From positions 1 to 21,222 of the forward strand of contig JAKAVU010000010.1 of NCBI GenBank assembly GCA_021817185.1: a stretch of DNA of 21,222 nt, read 5' to 3'. The translations under genes were made by a program, and so were the position numbers. The notes beneath the pieces were generated by a model, which saw only the letters and a list, made by a program, of their open reading frames with translations, was not told where the DNA came from and searched no databases. Positions 16,074 through 21,222 of the stretch are shown piece by piece; position 1 is the stretch's first letter; every line of letters starts with the position of its first letter. This stretch comes from a bacterium (lineage in GTDB: Bacteria; Chloroflexota; Dormibacteria; UBA8260; Bog-877).

Positions 16074-16765
16074 CGCCCCGGCGCCCCAAGCGGTCGGCGC
16101 CCACCCGGGGGCTGCTTGGGGTAGTCCACCGGGAGGCCTCTCGCCCGCCGGACGGCTGCCCGACCCTTGCACGCTGAACTGCACCACACCCGCTCGTGGC
16201 CTGGCCCCGGAAGACGGGGTGGCAGAGGCACTCCGCAGGCGGGGCAGCGGCGCTGCCCGTCAGAGGGATATCGTTCGCCGCTACGATGGCCGCCACCAGA
16301 GCCGGGGTGCGGGAGTACCACCTCGTGGGCCGGGGGCAGCTGGCGCGGGCCCGGTCCGGCTGCTGGCGCCGCCAGCGGGCTGATGCGGAACTCTATCCGC
16401 TGCTCCCGGCGCGGCACCCTGACCTGCGCCACCTCCAAGCGGAGCCACTTGGGGCTGTCGTCCACCAGGAGACCCGCATCCACCAGGCCGTCGAGATCCG
16501 CTTTCAAGGCGGCCACCAGGTTGTCGGGGTCGAACCGCACCCCCGCGATGTAGATGGTGGCCTGCACCAAGCACGGCGAGGATGCCGGGCCGGAACGCGC
16601 CCGGGCAAGAGCCGAGCCGGCGAGGATTGCCACCAGGTTCTTGCGGTCGCGCATGAGCCGGTGGCGGCCGACCCACCAGAGCCGCAGGTTGGCCAAGTTG
16701 AGCGGCCGCCCGGCGATGACCACCACCACGCCGGTCGCTGGCAGGGGCCGGGCTGCATCGGTCAC
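16070..16765 (-). CDS. RusA-like Holliday junction resolvase with C-terminal zinc finger
   Basis: The product has 231 residues. The first about 130 match the RusA fold: a basic N-terminal stretch, a beta-strand VQATIYIAGVRF, the acidic motif DPDNLVAALKADLDGLVDAG (79-98) and LLVDDSPKWLRLEV with D102/D103. RusA enzymes cut four-way junctions made during replication or recombination. The lysine that follows DxDN by three residues in RusA (K76, from memory) is Ala here; the nearest lysine is K88. A proline-rich linker leads to a CPAC...CSSAC finger (C174, C177, C195, C199) and a basic tail, probably a DNA-binding add-on. The GTG start overlaps the preceding stop. Confidence 0.75.
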   Translation of the reverse strand: MTDAARPLPATGVVVVIAGRPLNLANLRLWWVGRHRLMRDRKNLVAILAGSALARARSGPASSPCLVQATIYIAGVRFDPDNLVAALKADLDGLVDAGLLVDDSPKWLRLEVAQVRVPRREQRIEFRISPLAAPAAGPGPRQLPPAHEVVLPHPGSGGGHRSGERYPSDGQRRCPACGVPLPPRLPGPGHERVWCSSACKGRAAVRRARGLPVDYPKQPPGGRRPLGAPGR

Positions 16766-16905
16766 GGCTGCCGGCCCATGTCACCCGCGAGCGCCAGCAG
16801 CTCGCCCGAGGTGGGGCGCGGCACCAGCTCAGCCGCCGCGTGTACCTCAAGCCGGTGAGGCGGCACCCAGCGCACCTGGCTGAGCTCGCGGTGGGGGCCG
16901 ATCAC
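16762..16905 (-). CDS. Small 47-residue hypothetical protein
   Basis: The start is GTG at 16905, with GAGG seven bases upstream. The product contains RELSQVRWVPPHRLEVHAAA and PTSGELLALAGDMGRQP. Its stop overlaps the RusA-like start (GTGA), the pattern seen across this operon. The frame is open further upstream through the repeat region, so a longer product cannot be excluded. No family is recognised. Confidence 0.5.
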   Translation of the reverse strand: MIGPHRELSQVRWVPPHRLEVHAAAELVPRPTSGELLALAGDMGRQP

Positions 16906-16931
16906 GGGCCCGCCTCGGGCGGCCGCCCGGT

Positions 16932-17084
16932 ATTGTCGCCATTGTCGCCACCCCTCTTTGCCCCGACAGGTGCATCTCGATCTCCCACGGCTACCCATAT
17001 CGACCTCTCCCGCAATACGGTCGAGATCACCAGGTCTCCGCTGGCTGGCTTCCCACTGGCGACAATGGCGACAATGGCGACATT
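16932..17084. repeat. Inverted arrays of the 9-bp unit ATTGTCGCC
   Basis: Two tandem copies of ATTGTCGCC (16932-16949) face three tandem copies of its complement, GGCGACAAT, GGCGACAAT and GGCGACATT (17058-17084). The outer 19 bp (16932-16950 and 17057-17075) are perfectly complementary and enclose 106 bp. The array fills the 212-bp gap between the primase-helicase and the 47-residue gene. It could be a replication-protein binding site or origin, or a large RNA hairpin in the operon transcript. Confidence 0.75.
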
Positions 17085-17117
17085 GGCCCCGCGCCGCGTC
17101 CGACTGGCCCAACAACT

Positions 17118-19034
17118 TCAGTCCTCCGCCCCGGGGGGAAGCGGCGGCATAGGCCGCAATGGGTCGTAGATCGCCAAAGCTGGCCGGCCCCGGCGGCTTG
17201 GCTCCGTCCGGGTCCACCCCGGGTACCGGGCGCCGAACCAAGCGATGGCATCTCGGGCCCCGGGGCTCGTCCTGCACCCTGCCACATGGCGGCGGAGAAG
17301 ATCGCGCACGGTTAGCCGCCCAGCAGGGTCCTCGGCAAGGGCAGCCAGCAAACGGTGTGTCACGTCCCCCTGGTAGCGCACCGGCGGGGATATGGTGAGG
17401 TCCGGGTCGGGCAACTCGAGCCGGTGCCGGTGTTGAACGTAGTACTCGAAAGTTGCGATCCCCGCCTCGGCCATCCGTAGCGTGACGGTGCCGGGCGCCG
17501 CCAAGCCGGGTGCGTCGTCGGGGAGCGCCGCGGCTCGGTGCAGCTCGGCGTGGACCAGGGCGTACCGCGCGGTCCACCGGCCCGCCTTCGACAGGTACGG
17601 CCGGAGGTGAGGTGGGACATCTGTTGCGGACGCGCGCCCGTGGGCCTCGCGCCGGTGCTGCTGGAGAAGGGCTCTGGCATCGCCATCGAGTAACCACTCT
17701 CGCTGTACTTTCCGCACCGCGATCAAGCGAGTCAGAAGAGCCTCAAAGCGGGCCAGGTTCTCGACGGCAAGCGGTTCGACCGATGCCCCGGCGTCCCCGC
17801 CATCCCGGGGGACGTACGCAATTCCGAACCTGGCTGACAACCCATCCTCGGCGTCGGCCAGCACGCTGAGGCGCTCCCGGGTCGTTGTGCCCACGATGAT
17901 GACAGTGGGCTCCCGAATCCAGGTCGGGACCGGTCCCAGCGACACTCTCTCCAGCCCCCACGGAGCCCCAGTCCCGAGCTCCAGAAGTCGAGCGCGGTCT
18001 GAGCTCCCGCCGCCCTTGTACTGCCCCAGGCCACCCAGGAATCCCGCAATCTCGTCCACCACGATGCCGTGCCCAGGGTCGGCGGCGAGGTTGCGAGCGA
18101 GCTTTTCCAGGGTAGTGTCGGATGACAGCAGAGGCACGTAGACGGGCGGAGCCGTCGACTCCCGATCCTTTTTCGGCAGGTTCAGCCATGCCTCGTAGTC
18201 CTTCCACCACTGCTGCGCCCGGTGGCTCTGAACCCGGTAGAGAGGCCCGGCAAGCACATTCAGCGCGGGCGACTTCCCCAAGCCAGACGGCCCAACTCCA
18301 ACGAACCAGAGAAGCAGCCTCTCGGTCCAGGTCAGAGCGAGCCGGATCCGCGGCCCAGCACCGGCGGCGATTCCAACGACAGCCAGCAGGTTGCCGTAGA
18401 GAAAGTCGAGCGGAAGTGGATTTTCACCCCGAGCCAGCGCGCTAAGGAGCTCGCGACACCACCGAGGCAGGTACTCCATCGGCGGGACCGGAGCGGGCGG
18501 TATCTCCATACCGTCGCCCAACTCCTGGGCCAGGAAGTCCTCCGATGGCGATGGGGCGCCACCGTTGCGGTGGGGTAGATCCACCGGTGCCACCTCGGCC
18601 GCCCACTTGATGAGGTCGTCGAGCGTGTTGCGCAGCAGGAAGCTCCCCACGTCTTGGCCGCCGCCCCCTGGTCCCGGTGGAGGCGGGGGTGTCAGCTTCA
18701 CCGACTTCACCTTGCCCCTGAGCGCCCCCGCCCTTGCGCGGGCCAGGGCTGGGTTCGACGATGGGTAGCCCGCGGACGGGATGACCACCACGTTGAAGGG
18801 CCGCAGCTGCTCCGTGTAGGAGGGCAGCAAGGCCCCGTCCGGCTGGCGACTGGAGACGCATACCGCCGGCAGGTCGCCCGCCCGGAGGGCCGCCACCTCG
18901 CTCGGACTCTCGACCAGGTAGACCGTTGAGCCCTCGGGAAGGTCTGCGAGCAGGTCGCCGCCGTAAAGCGAGTCGGCGCTCATCTCTCGGCCCGCCCTGC
19001 CGCCGCGCCGCCCGGGGGGAGAAACGAAGTGCAC
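17118..19034 (-). CDS. Primase-helicase-like replication protein (degenerate TOPRIM plus DUF3987 ATPase)
   Basis: The product is 638 residues from GTG 19034 (or 621 from ATG 18983). The N-terminal part resembles a TOPRIM domain (STVYLVESPSEVAALRAGD, then NVVVIPSAGYPSSNPALARA). Only the first acidic residue (E42) is kept, and the DxD position reads SAG, so primase chemistry there looks lost. The central NTPase is DUF3987-like: Walker A GVGPSGLGKS (246-255), Walker B GIVVDEIAGFLGGLGQY (323-339), the downstream DRARLLELGTGAPWG and the strand TVIIVGTTTRERLS. The C-terminus looks winged-helix-like (LTVRDLLRRHVAGC). It probably unwinds the element origin. No CHC2 zinc domain is encoded upstream. 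A GCCGCC/GGCGGC hairpin (19039-19054) lies just before GTG 19034. Confidence 0.85.
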   Translation of the reverse strand: MHFVSPPGRRGGRAGREMSADSLYGGDLLADLPEGSTVYLVESPSEVAALRAGDLPAVCVSSRQPDGALLPSYTEQLRPFNVVVIPSAGYPSSNPALARARAGALRGKVKSVKLTPPPPPGPGGGGQDVGSFLLRNTLDDLIKWAAEVAPVDLPHRNGGAPSPSEDFLAQELGDGMEIPPAPVPPMEYLPRWCRELLSALARGENPLPLDFLYGNLLAVVGIAAGAGPRIRLALTWTERLLLWFVGVGPSGLGKSPALNVLAGPLYRVQSHRAQQWWKDYEAWLNLPKKDRESTAPPVYVPLLSSDTTLEKLARNLAADPGHGIVVDEIAGFLGGLGQYKGGGSSDRARLLELGTGAPWGLERVSLGPVPTWIREPTVIIVGTTTRERLSVLADAEDGLSARFGIAYVPRDGGDAGASVEPLAVENLARFEALLTRLIAVRKVQREWLLDGDARALLQQHRREAHGRASATDVPPHLRPYLSKAGRWTARYALVHAELHRAAALPDDAPGLAAPGTVTLRMAEAGIATFEYYVQHRHRLELPDPDLTISPPVRYQGDVTHRLLAALAEDPAGRLTVRDLLRRHVAGCRTSPGARDAIAWFGARYPGWTRTEPSRRGRPALAIYDPLRPMPPLPPGAED

Positions 19035-19061
19035 GCGGGCCGCCCCAAGGCGGCAGGTATG

Positions 19062-19388
19062 CTACGTTGGCCGAGGGAGCTGGGCATCTGCACCGCCCGC
19101 CTCCTCCGCCGCCGGGGCCCCCGCCCCAGCGGCGCTTTTGCGCCGGGCCTCGGCCGACTTCAGCGCCAACCGGCAGAAGTAGAGCCGTCGGGCCGCTGCG
19201 GACCGCCGCTGGCGCTCTGCTTCCGGCAAGCTACGCTCAGGGTCGACCTCGACTTCGAACCGCGAGAGGAAGGCGCTGCGAGCCGACTTGGTGTATTGCG
19301 AAGGGTCCCGCTGGGCCGCGAGCGCCAGCCCTCCGAGCCTGGCTCGGAGGCGGCGGAGGTTCGCGTCGGGGTCAAGTTGCCGGGCCAC
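19062..19388 (-). CDS. Conserved-looking 108-residue hypothetical protein
   Basis: A charged, helical protein (LRRLRARLGGLALAAQRD, SARSAFLSRFEVEVDP, SLPEAERQRRSAAARRLYF, CRLALKSAEARRKS) resembles small proteins I recall near HTH and replication genes in actinobacterial genomes and phages. It starts at GTG 19388 with no strong ribosome site. It lies between the HTH gene and the primase-helicase in the same direction. Function is unknown; a replication accessory or DNA-binding role is possible. Confidence 0.65.
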   Translation of the reverse strand: MARQLDPDANLRRLRARLGGLALAAQRDPSQYTKSARSAFLSRFEVEVDPERSLPEAERQRRSAAARRLYFCRLALKSAEARRKSAAGAGAPAAEEAGGADAQLPRPT

Positions 19389-19422
19389 CTGGCCAGGATG
19401 CAGACTGCGCAGCGCTCAGCGT

Positions 19423-19441
19423 CGGCAACTTGCCGGCAACT
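19423..19441. repeat. Short palindrome/direct repeat in an operon gap
   Basis: CGGCAACT occurs at 19423-19430 and 19434-19441, and between them TTGCCGGCAA (19430-19439) is a perfect 10-bp palindrome. It lies in the 67-bp gap upstream of the 108-residue gene and could be an internal operator. Confidence 0.35.
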
Positions 19442-19455
19442 GCCAGAAGTCGCCG

Positions 19456-20088
19456 TCAGTCGGAGCTGGAACCCTCCTCACCCATCAGCTCCCGCACCTG
19501 CGGCATCGCGTGACTCACCGTGCTCGGGGAGCACTTCAGCTTGACCGCCAGCTCCACCTGTAGGGGCCTAGGTAGACCCTCGTCTGCAGCTCTCTGCAGC
19601 TCGGCCGCGATCAGACGCACATACGGGCTCCGGCTCCCGGGATGGCGCGCGGGCTCCCGGGGCGGAGCGAGAAGCCGCCTGAGTTCGTCGGTCGCCCGGT
19701 CACCGGCCGCGGTGCCGAGGTGCTCCGAGTTGCAGGGCACCCAGAGCCCGTCCGCAATAACCCTCCCCTCCGGGCACGACCAGGCGGCACTGCGGAGACG
19801 GGGCTCAGGGTGCGCCCTGACCTTGCCGATCCGCGCCGGCCGGCCGTTCCTGGTGGTCACTGCCCAGGCCGCGCCGCAGTCGTCACGGCTGCTGGAGATA
19901 CCCTTGCGGCCACAGCGCAGGACCGCCGCCAGCAGCCGCGGCTGGCCGCTTGCGCGCCGGCTTAACCGACCGACAACCGATGGGTAGCGGCTCGTCAGCT
20001 CGCTCGCCGGGAGCACGGCCAGCAGGTCCACCCCGACGGCCGCAAGGGCCGCAATGGCCGCGTGCTCGGCGGGCCTGTCGGCGGTCAC
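19456..20088 (-). CDS. HTH protein with Cys-rich middle, coupled to the integrase
   Basis: The product has 210 residues. The C-terminal segment ([20 protein letters not shown], about 176-195, then PQVRELMG) reads as a helix-turn-helix, so it probably binds DNA. The middle has cysteines C59, C71, C105 and C119 around Trp and Arg residues ([37 protein letters not shown]), compatible with a zinc-binding domain. The GTG start overlaps the integrase stop as GTGA, so the two proteins are made together. It may be a regulator of excision or of the downstream replication genes. No named family is recognised. Confidence 0.7.
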   Translation of the reverse strand: MTADRPAEHAAIAALAAVGVDLLAVLPASELTSRYPSVVGRLSRRASGQPRLLAAVLRCGRKGISSSRDDCGAAWAVTTRNGRPARIGKVRAHPEPRLRSAAWSCPEGRVIADGLWVPCNSEHLGTAAGDRATDELRRLLAPPREPARHPGSRSPYVRLIAAELQRAADEGLPRPLQVELAVKLKCSPSTVSHAMPQVRELMGEEGSSSD

Positions 20089-21002
20089 AGGCGGTCAGCA
20101 GGGGAGAGAGCCCTGTGGGCCTCACGAGCTCTCTCGCTGGCCCTGGAGGCCCCATATCTCTGGAGCATGGTCCGGGAGCGCCAGCCCGCCAGGGCCATCA
20201 AGTCGCCTTCGTTCCCGCCGCTCGCCAACCAGCCATGCGCGAAGGCGTGGCGGAGCAGGTGGACGTGGAAACCCTCGATGCCAGCCATGCGGGCTCGCCT
20301 CTCCACCGCGAAGGCAACGCCATCGGGCAGCATCGGTCCCGCGTGCCCGAGCCATAGGGCGTCCACCTGCCCCGCCAGACGGTGCTCGGGCCGCTTCCGC
20401 AGGTACCGGTTCAGGGTCAAGGCAGCCCTGCTGCCCAGGGGCAGAATGCGAAGGCGGCGCCCCTTCCCTAGCACCTGGACCGAGCGGTGCTCCAGGTCCA
20501 CGTCCCCGAGCCGCAGACTGCCGATCTCGCTGCGCCTGGCCCCGGTGTCGATGAACATGGTCACGATGGCGGCATCCCGGCGGTCCTCGAAGGTCCGGCC
20601 ATCGCAAGCTCGAAGCAGACTCCGCAGGTCCTCCACGGCTGGCACCGGGGCCAGGGTCTCGGGGATGGCAGGTGGCCTCATCCCCGCCATGGGGGACCGC
20701 TCGACTTCCCCTTCCACCTCCAGCCAACCGAAGAAGCGCAGGAGGGCCCGGTACTTGGTGGCGGGGGTCGAGCCCTTGGTGGTGCGCTGGAGGTGGGCAA
20801 GCCACTCAACGATCTGGGGGCGCGTCACCTCCGCCGCCCTCAGAGGGAGACCGTTCGCCTGTGAGTACTCAACGAAGCTCCGGACCGAGTAGCCGTAGCT
20901 GGCGATAGTGGCCGGGCTCTTGCCCTCCGCCTCCATGGTGAGCAGGAACGCCTCCCGGAGCGTCCTGAGATCGGGACTGGGTGCCTTGGGCCGCCTCGCC
21001 AT
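20085..21002 (-). CDS. int: Tyrosine recombinase/integrase
   Basis: This 305-residue site-specific integrase should move the element in and out of tRNA-Thr. The N-terminal SAM-like core-binding domain spans about 11-105 ([32 protein letters not shown]). The catalytic domain shows R156 in [19 protein letters not shown]180 in [14 protein letters not shown]248 and R251 in [15 protein letters not shown]274 in [13 protein letters not shown] and the nucleophile Y283. The active site is complete. ATG 21002 is favoured over GTG 21020 because MARRPKAP is a typical start, although no strong ribosome site is seen. A TGTTAT box 12-17 bases upstream could make a nearly leaderless transcript. The gene starts about 100 bp from the attachment core. 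Confidence 0.95.
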   Translation of the reverse strand: MARRPKAPSPDLRTLREAFLLTMEAEGKSPATIASYGYSVRSFVEYSQANGLPLRAAEVTRPQIVEWLAHLQRTTKGSTPATKYRALLRFFGWLEVEGEVERSPMAGMRPPAIPETLAPVPAVEDLRSLLRACDGRTFEDRRDAAIVTMFIDTGARRSEIGSLRLGDVDLEHRSVQVLGKGRRLRILPLGSRAALTLNRYLRKRPEHRLAGQVDALWLGHAGPMLPDGVAFAVERRARMAGIEGFHVHLLRHAFAHGWLASGGNEGDLMALAGWRSRTMLQRYGASRASERAREAHRALSPADRL

Positions 21003-21034
21003 GGCCTGAGAGCATAACACAAGTAACTGGTCTT

Positions 21035-21049
21035 GGAGCGTTGTGCTCC
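21035..21049. other. Hairpin between integrase gene and right core
   Basis: GGAGC and GCTCC pair around the loop GTTGT. It lies downstream of the tRNA genes and upstream of int on the minus strand, and could be a weak tRNA terminator or an excisionase site. No T-tract follows. Confidence 0.35.
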
Positions 21050-21056
21050 GCTAGCC

Positions 21057-21078
21057 AAGTGGCCAAAGGTCCACTTAT
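21057..21078. repeat. Right-end arm motif with inverted repeat
   Basis: AAGTGG (21057-21062) and CCACTT (21071-21076) form an inverted repeat. The second half lies within GTCCACTTAT (21069-21078), the 10-mer also present at 9210-9219 near the left core. It is likely an integrase arm-type site, by inference. Confidence 0.45.
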
Positions 21079-21099
21079 GTGGTCCCTATGAGATCCAAA

Positions 21100-21143
21100 G
21101 AGCCCAGGGCGGGGATTGAACCCGCGACCTCTTCCTTACCAAG
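21100..21143. repeat. Right attachment-site core
   Basis: This copy of the 44-bp repeat runs from one base outside the tRNA-Thr discriminator to the far side of its anticodon loop. Because the element carries this tRNA 3' portion, the host tRNA gene is rebuilt after insertion. Confidence 0.92.
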
Positions 21144-21172
21144 GAAGCGCTCTACCACTGAGCTACCTGGGC
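21101..21172 (-). tRNA. tRNA-Thr (anticodon GGT)
   Basis: This is a complete 72-nt cloverleaf on the minus strand: acceptor GCCCAGG with CCTGGGC, D stem GCTC/GAGC, anticodon arm CTTCC-TTGGTAA-GGAAG (anticodon GGT), T arm GCGGG-TTCAATC-CCCGC and discriminator T. CCA is not encoded. It serves as the integration site of the element, and the intact copy includes 3' sequence supplied by it. Confidence 0.95.
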
Positions 21173-21173
21173 G

Positions 21174-21222
21174 TGGGCGGGAGAGGATTCGAACCTCTGT
21201 AGGCGACGCCAGCTGATTTACA
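21174..21222 (-). tRNA. tRNA-Tyr, 3' part (anticodon GTA; 5' part beyond window)
   Basis: The 3' 49 nt are visible: the anticodon loop end TGTAAA with anticodon GTA, a variable arm able to form GGC/GCC, the T arm AGAGG-TTCGAAT-CCTCT, acceptor CCCGCCC and discriminator A. CCA is not encoded. Its 3' end lies one base from the 5' end of tRNA-Thr, so they form one tRNA transcript. Confidence 0.85.

Larger units (their letters stand above)
9115..21143. mobile_element. Integrative element of about 12 kb in tRNA-Thr(GGT)
   Basis: A perfect 44-bp direct repeat brackets a block that begins, at its tRNA end, with a tyrosine recombinase gene. The right repeat is part of an intact tRNA-Thr gene. The left repeat is an orphan copy of the same 3' portion, running from the base before the discriminator to the anticodon loop/stem. 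This is the usual result of tyrosine-integrase insertion into a tRNA gene. Contents are the integrase, an HTH protein, a primase-helicase, a RusA-like nuclease, a ParB-methyltransferase fusion, a serine recombinase, an NYN nuclease, an RHH-like protein, repeat-rich control regions and secreted cargo. No transfer or virion genes are seen, so it is probably mobilised by a helper. Both ends are present, so it looks structurally complete. Confidence 0.9.

Noticed and set aside
16906..17697. Upstream extension of the 47-residue frame to a long open frame of about 310 codons
   Set aside because: Most of it lies antiframe to the primase-helicase C-terminus and the repeat region and is Arg/Gly/Pro-rich without motifs. 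Only the last 47 codons have a plausible start and context.

Overview
The window comes from a high-GC bacterium. GTG and TTG starts are frequent, and neither tRNA encodes its 3' CCA. The gene families present (TetR with a drug-type ABC ATPase, a double-zinc-ribbon adenylate cyclase fused to an AAA/TPR module, a DUF1906 secreted protein, a DUF4232-like lipoprotein) suit Actinomycetota or a neighbouring high-GC soil lineage such as Dormibacterota or Chloroflexota. The sequence alone does not decide between these.

Layout. (1) 1-9114 looks like host chromosome: an ABC-transporter ATPase cut by the left edge, its TetR regulator with a palindromic operator, a secreted PQQ-type beta-propeller protein, a very large class III adenylate cyclase/ATPase/TPR protein, a doubtful small ORF and a DUF4396-type membrane protein. 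(2) 9115-21143 is a complete integrated element. A perfect 44-bp direct repeat (9115-9158 and 21100-21143) bounds it. The right copy lies inside an intact tRNA-Thr(GGT) gene and the left copy is the displaced 3' end of the same tRNA. One copy of the core plus the interior is 11,985 bp. (3) 21101-21222 holds tRNA-Thr and the 3' half of tRNA-Tyr, one base apart.

Inside the element almost everything lies on the minus strand, reading away from the tRNA. The order is tyrosine integrase, Cys-rich HTH protein, a 108-residue protein, a DUF3987-type primase-helicase with a degenerate TOPRIM domain, a 47-residue protein, a RusA-like resolvase with a zinc finger, two tiny proteins (one Cys-rich, one membrane), a ParB-like/DNA methyltransferase fusion and a small serine recombinase. 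Five of these junctions are GTGA stop/start overlaps, so the module is probably translationally coupled. Next come a lone plus-strand NYN-domain nuclease gene, a frameshifted relic of a second serine recombinase, and a dense iteron/operator region. A ribbon-helix-helix-like coiled-coil gene and a small acidic protein follow. At the far end is a secreted cargo unit: a small ORF, a DUF1906 glycosidase-like protein and a DUF4232-like lipoprotein.

No conjugation ATPase, relaxase, portal, terminase or capsid gene is visible. The element looks like a compact self-integrating replicon that borrows a transfer machine, such as a phage satellite or mobilizable island. Its most unusual parts are the two repeat regions (12670-12829 and 16932-17084), which are candidate replication or copy-control sites, and its cargo.
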